From: Sphingobacterium zeae
GTDB lineage: Bacteria > Bacteroidota > Bacteroidia > Sphingobacteriales > Sphingobacteriaceae
Assembly (NCBI RefSeq): GCF_030818895.1
Contig: NZ_JAUTBA010000001.1
Coordinates: forward strand, 2,542,001-2,606,000
Length of the DNA stretch: 64,000 nt
Direction: 5' to 3'
Positions 41,964 to 51,992 of this stretch are shown here, in pieces; the first letter of the stretch is position 1; the number at the start of each line of letters is the position of its first letter. The notes beneath the pieces were generated by a model. It saw only the letters and a list, made by a program, of their open reading frames with translations, searched no databases and had not been told where the DNA came from. The translations under genes and the position numbers were made by a program.

Positions 41964-43277
41964 ATGAAGGTGTTTTTTCTATCGCTGGGATTGTTCTGCT
42001 TTCTCCTCTCTCAGGGGCAAGTAGGCTTTGTGTTGAATGGAAAAAAGAAGGCTAAATTTTCTTTCCTCTTTGTACATAACTTGGTCATCATTCCTGTTTT
42101 AGTGAATGGTTATCCGATGAACTTTCTCTTGGATACAGGCGTAAAGGAAACCATGATTTTTGGCGAGACATTAAAATCAATCGACACCGCAGTTTTTGTC
42201 AACAAATTTCAGGGTTTAGGTCGTGAAGAGGGGCTGGATGGCTATCTATCAATTAATAACCATGTCGATATAGCGGGTGTATATCAAGATTTGAGCCATC
42301 CAATATACATTCTAAAAAATGCTCATATTGATATCTCTACTCGCATAGGAATAGAGGTAAATGGCATTATGGGAAGTCGTTTTTTTGAAAACCACATGAT
42401 AGAAATTGATTTCCAAAAACATCGCATCACATTATTTCCTCAGACAAATCGGCCCAAGACGCTGGAGAAAATGCAATGTCTACCATTGGATATTGTAAAT
42501 AGCCGCCCCTATATTTCAGTTGCTTTTAGACAGGATAATGCAGTGATCGATGGCCGGGTATTGATCGATATGGGAAATAGCGATGCTTTGATGCTCATTC
42601 CGTCGAAGTTAAACAATTTCGATATTAAACCTCCGTTTATCGACGATTATATAGGGCAAGGCTTTAATGGCGAGATTTACGGGAAGAGAAATCGAATACG
42701 GTCGCTCGAGCTTGGTCCGTTCACAATGAATTACCCACTTGTCGCCTATCCTGAGTTGAGCTCTTTACAACATGCGACATTTGTAAGTGAAAGAATAGGT
42801 TCACTTGGTAACGAATTGTTGCGTCGATTTAAGGTCATCTTAGACTATCCAAACAAAGCAATCTATCTTCGGAAGAATAAGGATTTTGATCGCTTTTATT
42901 ATTTAAATATGAGTGGTCTTGAAATTATACATGATGGTATTCAATACGAGAGAGAAGAAATCCCTGTTGTCCTTCAAAAAGATGGTGGTACAGAGGTGAG
43001 AATGGGAAATAGCGTGCAATATCGCTTTGTACTTCGAAATATGTATAAGATTGCAACGGTGCGCGAGGGGTCACCTGCGGCAATCGCAGGACTACTCCCC
43101 GATGATAAAGTCATTAGGATCAGTGGTCGTCCCGCATCTTCATTTTCTTTGGAGTCTATTCATAATCTTTTTAAAACGGAAGAGGGTAAGGAAATGCATT
43201 TTCGTGTGATAAGGGGCGAGAACGCATTAGATTTTAAATTTGTGTTAAAAGATCCTCTTCCATTTAACGTAGATTAA
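41964..43277 (+). CDS. Secreted retropepsin-like aspartyl protease with PDZ domain
   Basis: A 437-residue protein with a signal peptide (~1-18). Two aspartyl-protease lobes follow: NFLLDTGVKETM with the catalytic DTG near residue 57, and LIDMGNSDALM near residue 206, where Thr is replaced by Met. The C-terminus is a PDZ domain (VREGSPAAIAGLLPDDKV). This is a common Bacteroidota periplasmic family. It is probably periplasmic or outer-membrane attached; substrates are unknown. Confidence 0.85.
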   Translation: MKVFFLSLGLFCFLLSQGQVGFVLNGKKKAKFSFLFVHNLVIIPVLVNGYPMNFLLDTGVKETMIFGETLKSIDTAVFVNKFQGLGREEGLDGYLSINNHVDIAGVYQDLSHPIYILKNAHIDISTRIGIEVNGIMGSRFFENHMIEIDFQKHRITLFPQTNRPKTLEKMQCLPLDIVNSRPYISVAFRQDNAVIDGRVLIDMGNSDALMLIPSKLNNFDIKPPFIDDYIGQGFNGEIYGKRNRIRSLELGPFTMNYPLVAYPELSSLQHATFVSERIGSLGNELLRRFKVILDYPNKAIYLRKNKDFDRFYYLNMSGLEIIHDGIQYEREEIPVVLQKDGGTEVRMGNSVQYRFVLRNMYKIATVREGSPAAIAGLLPDDKVIRISGRPASSFSLESIHNLFKTEEGKEMHFRVIRGENALDFKFVLKDPLPFNVD

Positions 43278-43628
43278 ATATTTGAAGTTTTCTTATTAGC
43301 TAAACTTACTTATATTTTCACTCCATAGTATTCTATTAACACTTTAAATACGAAGATATGTTGGTCGCTAGAAAGATAACACAGCAAGCTTTTGAGGTAA
43401 ATGGATTTGCCGAAAGCATTTTTCGTGCTTTTTGTAAGATATAAGATATTCTTCGAGATGTAAGCGTATCCTGATAGATTCACTGATCACAAGGTATCGT
43501 AAGAAAGAAGAGAAAACAACTATTCTTCTTGAACTTACGGAGCTTTTAGAAGTTCCTGAGCGGTTTATGGGTCATAATACATGGGGCAAAGTCTCTGAAG
43601 GACTCGTTAAGCCTGTTGAGCTGCGTCT
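43278..43628 (+). other. Degenerate spacer upstream of rtcB remnant
   Basis: Short broken frames only. The longest (43461-43634) reads LIDSLITRYRKKEEKTTILL and continues to GHNTWGKVSEGLVKPVELRLR; I do not recognise it. A 28-codon frame begins at 43358. The region is probably debris of genes once upstream of or part of the rtcB-prfH module. Confidence 0.4.
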
Positions 43629-43931
43629 GCGATAATCCCCGGGTCGATGACAGCGCCAGGATTTATTGTGGAGGGGAAAGGAAACCCACTAAGTTTACAG
43701 TCTGCATCACATGGAGCTGGGCGCGTAATGTCGAGGTCAGCCTGTAAAAACAGTCTGACAAAAAGCGCGATGCTAAAAGACCTGGAGGCCCACGGGGTAC
43801 ATTTAATTGGCGGGGCGTTGGATGAATCACCGCGCGCTTACAAAGATATTCATCGGGTCATGAAATTACAGGCAGAACTGGTTTGTGTTCTCGGTACATT
43901 CAGTCCGAAGATCGTTCGTAAGGATAAATAA
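43629..43931 (+). pseudogene. rtcB: RtcB RNA ligase remnant (C-terminal fragment)
   Basis: Only the last ~100 residues of an RtcB-type RNA ligase remain: IIPGSMTAPGFIVEGKGNP, SASHGAGRVMSR with the guanylylated His, GVHLIGGALDESPRAYKDI and the family C-terminus FSPKIVRK. The full protein is ~380-480 residues; the N-terminal catalytic core is gone. Adjacent to a PrfH remnant, so this was an RtcB2-PrfH pair, which repairs or rescues ribosomes with damaged rRNA. Confidence 0.9.
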
Positions 43932-43932
43932 T

Positions 43933-44345
43933 ATGATGGAGGAAAAGTACGTGCAAGTAACCTCAGTACGAGGTACTAAGGAATGTAATTTGGCGGTTAA
44001 ATTAGTTGCTAACCGCATTTCTTTTGAAGCTAGTAAAGTGGGGTAATAGTCGAAGGATTAGCAACAGAAGAAATTGATGGACTTCCTTGTTCGTCGACCT
44101 TCCGGCTGAGGGGGAATGATCTGGGACGATTGTTGCATAAAAGCAAAAATTGGTTTGTGGAAGTAAAACTCGATTCTCCTGTAGCAAAGGAAGAAGTCAT
44201 GCATCTGAAAGATGTCTATTTTCAGGCCATGCGTAGCAGCGGAGCAGGAGGCCAACATGTCAATAAGGTCAGTTCAGCAGTCAGGGCAACGCATGTGCCT
44301 ACTGGTATCAGTGTACACGTGATGGATACGAGATCGCATTTATAG
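43933..44345 (+). pseudogene. prfH: Peptide release factor H remnant
   Basis: First fragment (43933-44046) reads VQVTSVRGTKECNLAVKL, the N-terminus of PrfH. A frameshift near 44040-44050 moves the rest to another frame ([13 protein letters not shown]...). It then holds KNWFVEV and the class-I release-factor GGQHVNK with [14 protein letters not shown]. It stops at 44345, losing the last ~60 residues. Directly downstream of rtcB (1 bp gap). PrfH handles ribosomes cleaved in the decoding centre; this copy should be inactive. Confidence 0.9.
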
Positions 44346-44384
44346 ACAAAGCCATGAATCCATGCGGTCATTTGGATTTAAATA

Positions 44385-44413
44385 GAAGCCTTGAACCTGA
44401 TGTTCAGGGCTTC
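44385..44413 (+). terminator. Terminator-like hairpin after prfH remnant
   Basis: GAAGCCTTGAAC and GTTCAGGGCTTC pair over 12 bp with one G-T pair and a 5-nt loop. A weak T run follows about 18 bp later. It would have ended the rtcB-prfH transcript. Confidence 0.6.
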
Positions 44414-44485
44414 TTGAATTAGGTGAAGTGTTTTTTGTTTATAGCCGTATTTTCTTCTGTAAATAACCTTGCGTTTAGAAAATAA

Positions 44486-44518
44486 TTTGTTTTATTGGTG
44501 TGGTAATGTGTATCTTTA
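44486..44518 (+). promoter_or_regulatory. Candidate prp operon promoter
   Basis: TTTG (44486-44489), a 21-bp spacer and TATCTTTA (44511-44518), one base off TAnnTTTG. It lies ~105 bp before the prpB ATG. The same arrangement (TTG, 21 bp, TATCTTTA) precedes the thiolase gene at 51886-51917. Confidence 0.45.
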
Positions 44519-44623
44519 AGAATAACGCTCTAAAGAGGAGTGTTCAGACTAGATAAACTTAAATAGTCGCTGTTGCCTGTAGCTAAAGGCGATTGCACGG
44601 CTTGGAATTTCAAATTCTATATT

Positions 44624-45499
44624 ATGATAAAATCCCCAGGTTTCCTCTTTAGGGAAGCGATCAAGAACGAAAAACCGTTGCAAATTGTTGGGGCCATTAA
44701 TGCTAATCATGCACTTTTGGCTGAGCAGGCGGGTTTTAATGCAATTTATCTTTCTGGTGGTGGTGTTGCTGCCGGTTCATTAGGAATTCCAGACCTTGGA
44801 ATTACCACACTTCACGATGTTTTGATTGATGTAGATCGCATTACAAATGTATGTCATCTCCCTTTGATGGTGGATATTGATACCGGCTTTGGTCCGTCGG
44901 CCTTTAATGTTGCCCGAACGATAAAATCGTTAATTAAGGTGGGTGCAGCAGCAGTACATATGGAAGATCAGGTAGGAGCTAAACGTTGTGGACACCGACC
45001 GGGTAAGGAGCTAGTCTCTTGCGTTGAAATGGTCGACCGCCTAAAAGCAGCAGTGGATGCGCGAACGGATGATCATTTTGTCATTGGTGCGCGTACGGAT
45101 GCACTCGCTTCGGAGGGTATTGAATTGGCTCTGGAACGCGCTGTTGCATATAAAGAGGCTGGAGCAGACTTTATTTTTGCTGAAGCAGTATACCATTTGG
45201 ACCAATACGTTCGATTTAGTGCAGCAACTGGACTCCCTATTCTGGCGAATATCACGGAATTTGGACAGACACCGTTGTTTAATCTGGATGAACTGCGTCA
45301 GGCGGACGTTTCTATTGTTCTGTATCCACTTTCTGCCTTCCGTGCAGCCAACAAAGCGGCCACGGAGGTTTATCGTCACATTCGGCAAGATGGCGGACAG
45401 GCTAATATCGTGGACCACATGCAGACAAGAGAGGAGTTATACAGAAGTATCGATTATTATGCCTATGAAAATCGATTGGATCAATTGTTTAATAAATAA
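44624..45499 (+). CDS. prpB: Methylisocitrate lyase
   Basis: Cleaves 2-methylisocitrate to pyruvate and succinate, the last step of the 2-methylcitrate cycle. 291 residues, of the ICL/PEP-mutase superfamily: Asp85/Asp87 (VDIDTGFG) bind Mg2+ and Cys122 in KRCGHRPGK is the catalytic cysteine. ATG at 44624 gives the normal length; a longer frame from 44573 is rejected because it adds 17 atypical residues. First gene of prpBCD, 9 bp before prpC. Confidence 0.95.
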   Translation: MIKSPGFLFREAIKNEKPLQIVGAINANHALLAEQAGFNAIYLSGGGVAAGSLGIPDLGITTLHDVLIDVDRITNVCHLPLMVDIDTGFGPSAFNVARTIKSLIKVGAAAVHMEDQVGAKRCGHRPGKELVSCVEMVDRLKAAVDARTDDHFVIGARTDALASEGIELALERAVAYKEAGADFIFAEAVYHLDQYVRFSAATGLPILANITEFGQTPLFNLDELRQADVSIVLYPLSAFRAANKAATEVYRHIRQDGGQANIVDHMQTREELYRSIDYYAYENRLDQLFNK

Positions 45500-45508
45500 T
45501 TTTATCAG

Positions 45509-46660
45509 ATGGAAGAGACAAACGGTACAGGTTTTAAGCCTAAAAAAAGTGTAGCACTCTCTGGTGTGCCGGCAGGTAATACCGCTTTGAGTACTGTCGG
45601 GAAAAGCGGTAATGATTTGCACTATAGGGGGTATGATATCTTGGAGTTGGCGCATCAAGCCAGTTTTGAGGAGGTGGCCTACTTGCTTGTTTATGGAAGT
45701 TTACCAACTCAGGCGCAATTAACCAGTTATCAAAGTCAGATCTTAAGTCAGCGTGGGTTGCCGATTACTGTTCAGCACGTACTAAAGCAATTGCCATCTA
45801 CTGCTCATGCCATGGACGTCTTGCGAACTTATGTATCATTTTTTGGAAGTGTTTCACCCGAAAAAGAAAGCCATCCGATTGCTGGGGCTCGGGATATTGC
45901 GACTCGTTTGATGTCGTCAATGGCTTCAGCACTGCTGTACTGGTACCATTTTAGCCAGCATGGGCGTGAAATTGAAGTTGAGACAGCTGATGCAACTTTA
46001 GGCGGCCATTTTCTGCATCTGCTACATGGAAAGGTACCCGCTGCGTCTTGGGTAAGAGCCATGCAAATTTCACTCAATTTATATGCAGAACATGAGTTTA
46101 ATGCATCCACATTTACAGCGCGCGTCATTGCTGGGACCGGATCTGATATGTATTCCTGTATAGCCGGTGCGATCGGTGCGTTACGCGGGCCTAAGCATGG
46201 CGGGGCCAATGAGGTAGCTTTCGAAATACAGAGCCGTTATGCAAATGCTGATGAGGCGGAAGTGGATATCCGGAGACGATTGGCTAATAAGGAAGTTATT
46301 ATTGGGTTTGGTCATCCCGTATATACAATCTCGGACCCGAGAAATGAAGTGATAAAACAAGTAGCAAAGGAGCTGTCGGAGGAAGCTGGAAACATGACCC
46401 TCTACCTGATCGCAGAACGATTGGAAAAGGTAATGTGGGAAGAAAAGAAAATGTTCCCTAATCTAGATTGGTACTCGGCAGTGTCCTATCATATCATGGG
46501 CATTCCGACAGAGATGTTTACTCCTTTATTTGTTCTCTCACGTATTACCGGATGGTCTGCGCATGTTTTCGAACAGCGTCAGGATGGAAAAATTATCCGG
46601 CCAAGTGCACATTACACGGGTCCTGACAATAGAGCTTTTGTGCCTATTTCTGAACGGTAA
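45509..46660 (+). CDS. prpC: 2-methylcitrate synthase
   Basis: Condenses propionyl-CoA with oxaloacetate to 2-methylcitrate. A 383-residue citrate-synthase-family protein. It has the class blocks [13 protein letters not shown] (catalytic His), GFGHPVYT (second His) and the C-terminal Asp/Arg region. Length and position between prpB and prpD favour methylcitrate over ordinary citrate synthase, though activity on acetyl-CoA cannot be excluded. Confidence 0.93.
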   Translation: MEETNGTGFKPKKSVALSGVPAGNTALSTVGKSGNDLHYRGYDILELAHQASFEEVAYLLVYGSLPTQAQLTSYQSQILSQRGLPITVQHVLKQLPSTAHAMDVLRTYVSFFGSVSPEKESHPIAGARDIATRLMSSMASALLYWYHFSQHGREIEVETADATLGGHFLHLLHGKVPAASWVRAMQISLNLYAEHEFNASTFTARVIAGTGSDMYSCIAGAIGALRGPKHGGANEVAFEIQSRYANADEAEVDIRRRLANKEVIIGFGHPVYTISDPRNEVIKQVAKELSEEAGNMTLYLIAERLEKVMWEEKKMFPNLDWYSAVSYHIMGIPTEMFTPLFVLSRITGWSAHVFEQRQDGKIIRPSAHYTGPDNRAFVPISER

Positions 46661-46776
46661 AGAGTGCTGGGGGCAGGAGGTCAAACCTCTAGCTAGCATG
46701 TAGCTATTAGGAAAATTAAGCGTAAGAGCGGATTTTAATCAATAAGTAAAACCACAGTCTTATACAAAATACACGA

Positions 46777-48234
46777 ATGGGTTCAGCAATATCAAATGAA
46801 AGACCACAGCCAGATCAGGTTTTAGTGGACATTGTGGACTATGTCCTAAACGATCAAATTGGAGGGCAAGTCGCTTGGAATACAGCTTTTTATTGTTTTC
46901 TTGATACAGTCGGTTGCGGCTTGGAAGCATTAACATATCCCGCCTGTACCAAACTCTTAGGGCCTGTTGTTGCCGGTACCATTGTGCCAAACGGCGCACG
47001 GGTACCAGGTACAAATTTTCAGTTAGATCCCATACAGGCGGCATTCAATATCGGCACAATTATTCGATGGCTAGATTTTAATGATACCTGGCTCGCTGCA
47101 GAGTGGGGACATCCATCAGATAATCTGGGTGGTATTTTGGCCGTGGCAGATTGGTTGAGTCGAAGCAATATAGCTATCGGTCAAAAGCCGTTGAAGACTA
47201 AAGCCGTGCTGGAAGCAATGATTATGGCTCATGAGATACAAGGTGTTTTAGCACTTGAAAACTCTTTTAATAAGGTGGGGATAGACCATGTTATTTTGGT
47301 GAAGGTGGCTTCAACAGCTGTTGTAGGTAAGCTTCTTGGTCTAACAAGAGAAGAGCTTCTCAATGCGGTTTCGTTGGCTTTTGTTGACGGGCAAGCATTA
47401 CGCACGTATCGACACGCACCAAATACAGGTAGCCGAAAATCCTGGGCTGCCGGAGATGCTACTTCGCGTGCTGTTCGGCTCGCATTAATCGCAAAAACTG
47501 GAGAAATGGGCTACCCCTCTGTTTTGACTGCGCCAACGTGGGGATTTTATGATGTATCTTTTCGAGGGAATCCATTTAAATTTCAACGGGAATATGGATC
47601 TTATGTAATGGAAAATATTCTTTTTAAAATCTCATTTCCTGCCGAATTTCATGCGCAGACTGCAGCTGAAGCTGCTATGCAACTTTATCAGCAACTGAAG
47701 GAATTTGGAAAGAGCAGTACGGATATCGCTCGAGTAACCATCCGCACGCATGAAGCCGCTATTCGTATTATTGATAAAAAGGGGCCTTTGCACAATCCAG
47801 CAGATCGAGATCATTGTATTCAATACATGGTGGCAATTCCGTTGATTTTTGGCCGGTTGACAGCTGACGACTATGAAAATCATATCGCTTCTGATCCAAG
47901 AGTCGATACGCTCCGCGATAAAATTTCCTGCGTTGAAGACGCGCGGTTCACTGCCGACTATCACGATCCTCATAAACGTGCAATATCAAATGGGTTGACA
48001 ATTGAACTGATTGACGGTACAATATTGCCTGAATTAGTGGTTGAATACCCGATAGGTCATCCCAGACGTAGGGCAGAAGGTATTCCTAAGTTAATTGAAA
48101 AATACAAAACAAATCTTGCTCGTGTATTTTCGGAAAAGCAACAGCAAACCATTCTTGCTGCAACTCTGGACTACGATACTTTCCTTGAGCAGGATGTCTC
48201 GCATCTCATGGATTTATTTGTCCGCCAATGCTAG
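46777..48234 (+). CDS. prpD: 2-methylcitrate dehydratase
   Basis: Dehydrates 2-methylcitrate to 2-methyl-cis-aconitate. 485 residues of the MmgE/PrpD family. Typical segments include LDTVGCGLEAL near the N-terminus, RWLDFNDTWLAAEWGHPSDN and KISFPAEFHAQTAAEAAM. A 116-bp gap follows prpC, yet the direction and pathway indicate one operon. No acnD/prpF genes are seen, so isomerisation would rely on aconitase or PrpD. Confidence 0.95.
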   Translation: MGSAISNERPQPDQVLVDIVDYVLNDQIGGQVAWNTAFYCFLDTVGCGLEALTYPACTKLLGPVVAGTIVPNGARVPGTNFQLDPIQAAFNIGTIIRWLDFNDTWLAAEWGHPSDNLGGILAVADWLSRSNIAIGQKPLKTKAVLEAMIMAHEIQGVLALENSFNKVGIDHVILVKVASTAVVGKLLGLTREELLNAVSLAFVDGQALRTYRHAPNTGSRKSWAAGDATSRAVRLALIAKTGEMGYPSVLTAPTWGFYDVSFRGNPFKFQREYGSYVMENILFKISFPAEFHAQTAAEAAMQLYQQLKEFGKSSTDIARVTIRTHEAAIRIIDKKGPLHNPADRDHCIQYMVAIPLIFGRLTADDYENHIASDPRVDTLRDKISCVEDARFTADYHDPHKRAISNGLTIELIDGTILPELVVEYPIGHPRRRAEGIPKLIEKYKTNLARVFSEKQQQTILAATLDYDTFLEQDVSHLMDLFVRQC

Positions 48235-48238
48235 TGAA

Positions 48239-48272
48239 GTAGGGTGGCGTTAAATGTTACCCTACTTTTATT
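48239..48272 (+). terminator. Terminator after prpD
   Basis: GTAGGGT and ACCCTAC form a 7-bp stem, followed by TTTTATTTTTT. It closes the prpBCD transcript opposite the convergent dehydrogenase gene. Confidence 0.7.
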
Positions 48273-48355
48273 TTTTATCACCGCGCTACATCACTAAATC
48301 GAATATGCTATTTTAAGATCGTAATCGGTATGCTGTACCCCTGGGTGTTTTGATA

Positions 48356-50476
48356 TCAGGGCCAGTTTGACTCGAAACCATGGTAAAATCTAAAATTCTT
48401 ATCCGCCAGCTTTTTTAAAGATTCGGGGATGTCCCATTGATCGCCAAGGGGCTGAAATACCTGACATTCGGCCACGAAAAGCGGAAGCGTTGTGCGGTCG
48501 ATGTGGCTAAATACCCCACCGGTATAAGAGGCATAACCTACGCCTAAAATAGCGCCGATGTCACCGTCGATGGGTTGATCGAGTATGCCTTCTTCGAGGC
48601 ATCGATAACTATCCAATGCCATGACATGCAACAAACGCTTATGGATCGTCGCAGGCTTTACATTTTCCTTTGGAGATGCAATTTTGGGATTATTCCAAAT
48701 CGTTTTGTTTTTGTTTTCATTTGTGTAATCGTAAAATCCTGCTCCCCATTTTTTTCCTTTTCTTCCCTGGTCGACTAGCATTCGCAGGTAGTTATATGCA
48801 CGCTTTTGGCTGGCGTGCAGCCGCGGTAATTGATCATAAACATGTAACATCAGTTCCAATGAAATTTCATCCAATACTGCCAAGGGCCCCACTGCAAATC
48901 CTGCTGCCGCCGCTTCTTTTTCAATCAACTCCGGTGAGATACCCTCTAGAACCATGGTAATCCCTTCGAGTAAATAGTTGAAGAAAACGCGTGAGGTGAA
49001 GAAGCCAGGGCCATCATGTACGACTATTGGCACTTTATTGAGGCACAAAGCTGTAGTAAGTGCTTTTTCCAACGTTTTTTGCGCCGTTTGCTTACCGCAG
49101 ATGATTTCGACAAGGGGCATGCGATCTACCGGAGAGAAGAAATGCATACCTATAAAATTCTCGGGATTGTTGGATGCTTTTGCAAGCTCCGTAATGGGCA
49201 ATGATGTGGTATTTGTGGCGAAGAAACCATCTTGGTGCAAATAGGGTAAACTTTCTTGTGTTACTTGTGCTTTAAGATGGAAATCTTCAAATACCGCTTC
49301 GATAACACAATCAGATCCATCAAGATCTGCCACTTGATCGGTAGGTTTGATACGAGCAAGTAATTGTTGTTGTTGTGAGGACGTGATGCCACCGAAAGCG
49401 AATAGTTTTTCGCAAATCCGATTGGAATAGCCTTTGCCCCGTTCAGCATGGTCGAGTGTAACATCTTTTAAAATCACCTCAATTCCCGCTCGTGCAGCTT
49501 CAAAAGCTATACCAGATCCCATCATACCGGCACCCAATATGCCAATCTTTTTTAGGTCGTAGTCGTTAATATGTGTGATCTTCGTGGATGATTTGGCTGA
49601 TTTTACGCCATAATGGAGTGTGCGGACCATACTTAGTGTCTCGGGGAGATTGAAGACTTCCACGTACAGCGTTGCTTCCTTCGCGGCGATTTCAAGAGGG
49701 CTGGATGAAGAGTTTGCTGTTAATAACTCAATGACAGCATTTATGCCGGGATATAAGCCATGTGCCTTTTTTTGAATATTGAAAACTGCATCGGCTGTTA
49801 TTTCGTCGGTATGCCGACTCCCTTGCTTATCCAAACACTCAGGTCTATGGCGGATTGAGGTTTTGGCTAATGATAAGCAGTCATCCGAGCGATACGTTAA
49901 TTCGTCCACCAATCCCATTTGATGAGCTTCCTCACTACTTAAGAGTTTGTTTTGGGTCAGCAAGCGGAGTGCATCGTCGGCGCCAATCAATGGTGGTAAA
50001 TAGACGGTTGTACCAAAAGCTGTAAATAGCCCGTATTTAGCTTCCGGGAATCCTAATGCTATTTTTCTTGGTGCGATTCGATAGCTAGACCATAGCATAG
50101 TTGCTAATGCTATAGCTGAACAATTACCGGTAAAGATGGAAACAATCGGTATATGAAACGTCTTCCAGCGCAATACCTTTGAAAGAAGCTTGAATAAGTC
50201 CGATGAAGTTGCACGGTTCATTGAAAATTGCTCAAATAACTGAATATAGTCAATTTTTTCATCTGGAATAGGACAAGTATACACCACCCCTTTGATTTCT
50301 TTGGTTTCGAGAACAAGCGTGACCAGATCAACAAATTGCGTGAGATAACCTACAATGTCCAGCTGCTCGGCTATCGTTGAGATAGGGGTTATTGTAATGA
50401 TAAAATGATCATCCTGTTCTACCCAAAAGAGGGGATGTGTAAGATAAGATTTTTTCTCCTGCATAATACGTGACAA
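48356..50476 (-). CDS. 3-hydroxyacyl-CoA dehydrogenase with crotonase-like N-terminal domain
   Basis: A 706-residue FadJ/FadB-like protein. Residues ~15-200 form a crotonase-fold domain, ~305-490 an NAD-binding domain (KIGILGAGMMGSGIA) and ~490-700 two dehydrogenase C-terminal domains. The dehydrogenase His/Glu are present (GMHFFSPVDRMPLVEI). In the crotonase part the oxyanion/catalytic block reads GNCSAIALATML instead of GxxxGGGxELAL, so the first catalytic Glu seems lost while GFPEAKYG keeps the second. Hydratase activity is thus doubtful. It overlaps no gene but is 11 bp after the acyl-CoA dehydrogenase. Confidence 0.88.
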   Translation of the reverse strand: MSRIMQEKKSYLTHPLFWVEQDDHFIITITPISTIAEQLDIVGYLTQFVDLVTLVLETKEIKGVVYTCPIPDEKIDYIQLFEQFSMNRATSSDLFKLLSKVLRWKTFHIPIVSIFTGNCSAIALATMLWSSYRIAPRKIALGFPEAKYGLFTAFGTTVYLPPLIGADDALRLLTQNKLLSSEEAHQMGLVDELTYRSDDCLSLAKTSIRHRPECLDKQGSRHTDEITADAVFNIQKKAHGLYPGINAVIELLTANSSSSPLEIAAKEATLYVEVFNLPETLSMVRTLHYGVKSAKSSTKITHINDYDLKKIGILGAGMMGSGIAFEAARAGIEVILKDVTLDHAERGKGYSNRICEKLFAFGGITSSQQQQLLARIKPTDQVADLDGSDCVIEAVFEDFHLKAQVTQESLPYLHQDGFFATNTTSLPITELAKASNNPENFIGMHFFSPVDRMPLVEIICGKQTAQKTLEKALTTALCLNKVPIVVHDGPGFFTSRVFFNYLLEGITMVLEGISPELIEKEAAAAGFAVGPLAVLDEISLELMLHVYDQLPRLHASQKRAYNYLRMLVDQGRKGKKWGAGFYDYTNENKNKTIWNNPKIASPKENVKPATIHKRLLHVMALDSYRCLEEGILDQPIDGDIGAILGVGYASYTGGVFSHIDRTTLPLFVAECQVFQPLGDQWDIPESLKKLADKNFRFYHGFESNWP

Positions 50477-50487
50477 TAGGTGTTGCG

Positions 50488-51672
50488 TTACTTCGACGAT
50501 TGATTCGAACTTTTGGATGGATAGGTTACATGATCTATCGTCATTTTGGCGATGATTTCGAGCATGATTTCTGATGTGCCGCCAATAATAGTTCCTACAC
50601 GCACATCGCGATATAACCGGGCGATTTTATAATCTTCTGTAAATCCATAGCCACCAAATAATTGAAGACATTGATTTACAACACTCAGCGCAAGCTCACT
50701 CGCTTGTAGTTTAGCTATCGAGCATTCCTGGACGGCATATTCCTGCTGATTTTGCAGGTCACAACAATGGTAAATAAAAGCCTTCGTCGTAGCTATATTC
50801 GCTTTCATCTGCGCGAGGCGATGCCGGATAGTTTGAAATTCCTGAATTTTCTTCCCAAAGGCTTCACGTTGTGCAACATAGTCAAGTGTATACTGAAATG
50901 CAGACTCTGCCGTAGCAAGACTATGGATAGCTGCAGTTAGTCGTTCCAATTGGAGTCCATCCATTAAGTAGCGGAATCCTTCTCCTTCTTTACCAATGAG
51001 GTGCGAAATAGGGACACGAACGTTGTTAAATGCTAATTCAGCTGTATCAGAGGCATGCCAGCCAAGTTTTTTGATTTTGCTTGACGAAACGCCAGTTGCA
51101 TTTCGGTCGATAAGTAGCAAGCTGATACCTTTTGTACCCTGTTTAGGAGATGTCTTGACAGCCGTAATAAAGAAATCACCACAATACCCATTCGTGATAA
51201 AAGTTTTAGACCCGTTGACAATGTAAAAATCTCCATCGCGTACGGCTGTTGTCTTGATTTGCTTTACATCAGAACCGGCTCCGGGTTCTGTTATAGCCAC
51301 AGCACTCACCATATCACCTGCAATAACGGGCTGAAGATAATGCGCTTTTAGATCTTCTGAACCATATTTGAGTAAATATGGAGCGGACATAAACTGAATA
51401 ACAAGTGCAGAAATGGTAAATCCTCCAGAAAAGCAAGCGGATAATTCTTCACAAAGGATTAAGGAATAATAGAAATCCAGGTCTACACCACCGTAAGCTT
51501 CTGGCACGTTTAGTCCCATAAGCCCCATATCACCCATTTTTTGCCAAATATTCCGATCTATTTCACCTCTATTTTCCCAGTCGTCGATGTAAGGTGTAAT
51601 TTCTTTTTGAATAAATGCGCGAAGTGTATCGCGAAAAATATGATGTTCGGCTGTGAACCTGACTGTCTGCAT
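50488..51672 (-). CDS. Acyl-CoA dehydrogenase
   Basis: A 394-residue FAD flavoenzyme for the first step of beta-oxidation. Signature blocks: AVAITEPGAGSDVKQIKTTA and the C-terminal QLFGGYGFTEDYKIARLYRD with IIGGTSEIM. The IGGT form lacks the Glu of the MCAD-type catalytic position, as in LCAD/IVD types; the alternative Glu position (helix before YVAQREAFG) shows SAFQYT rather than a Glu by my alignment, so the base is unclear. First gene of a two-gene operon with the hydroxyacyl-CoA dehydrogenase. Confidence 0.93.
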   Translation of the reverse strand: MQTVRFTAEHHIFRDTLRAFIQKEITPYIDDWENRGEIDRNIWQKMGDMGLMGLNVPEAYGGVDLDFYYSLILCEELSACFSGGFTISALVIQFMSAPYLLKYGSEDLKAHYLQPVIAGDMVSAVAITEPGAGSDVKQIKTTAVRDGDFYIVNGSKTFITNGYCGDFFITAVKTSPKQGTKGISLLLIDRNATGVSSSKIKKLGWHASDTAELAFNNVRVPISHLIGKEGEGFRYLMDGLQLERLTAAIHSLATAESAFQYTLDYVAQREAFGKKIQEFQTIRHRLAQMKANIATTKAFIYHCCDLQNQQEYAVQECSIAKLQASELALSVVNQCLQLFGGYGFTEDYKIARLYRDVRVGTIIGGTSEIMLEIIAKMTIDHVTYPSKSSNQSSK

Positions 51673-51992
51673 AATCGTTTATTTTCCTTATTGGTTATTT
51701 CTGAAATACGAGCGTGTTTACGTATCTGTTCTTTCGGGATATTAGCTATACTAATTTAATGAAAAGCTTTGGCTTTTTACAAATATTTATTCTTTATTTT
51801 TCGTTCAATAGTTTAAGTAGGGAAGTTTTTCAAATGTTTTTTTGCTATTTATTCTGTTTTGATGTGTAAAAATAAAACGGAGTTGTTGTGCTGTATCTGT
51901 TAAATTTTTTATCTTTAAACATCAGGAAGGTGGCCTGCTTATCATCAGGAAAGCCATCTGATTTTAGCAAAACAATTATAAACTTTTATAAG
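51673..51992. promoter_or_regulatory. Divergent promoter region, acyl-CoA dehydrogenase / thiolase
   Basis: 320 bp between divergent genes. Rightward: TTG (51886-51888), 21 bp, TATCTTTA (51910-51917) ahead of the thiolase ATG at 51993. No good leftward TAnnTTTG is seen. No obvious palindromic operator was found. Confidence 0.45.

Noticed and set aside
43461-43634. Intact small gene upstream of rtcB remnant
   Set aside because: No start codon in a sensible place, surrounded by stops, next to clear pseudogenes.
45057-45554. 165-codon frame within prpB/prpC
   Set aside because: Overlaps two well-supported enzymes in another frame; composition is that of a shadow frame.
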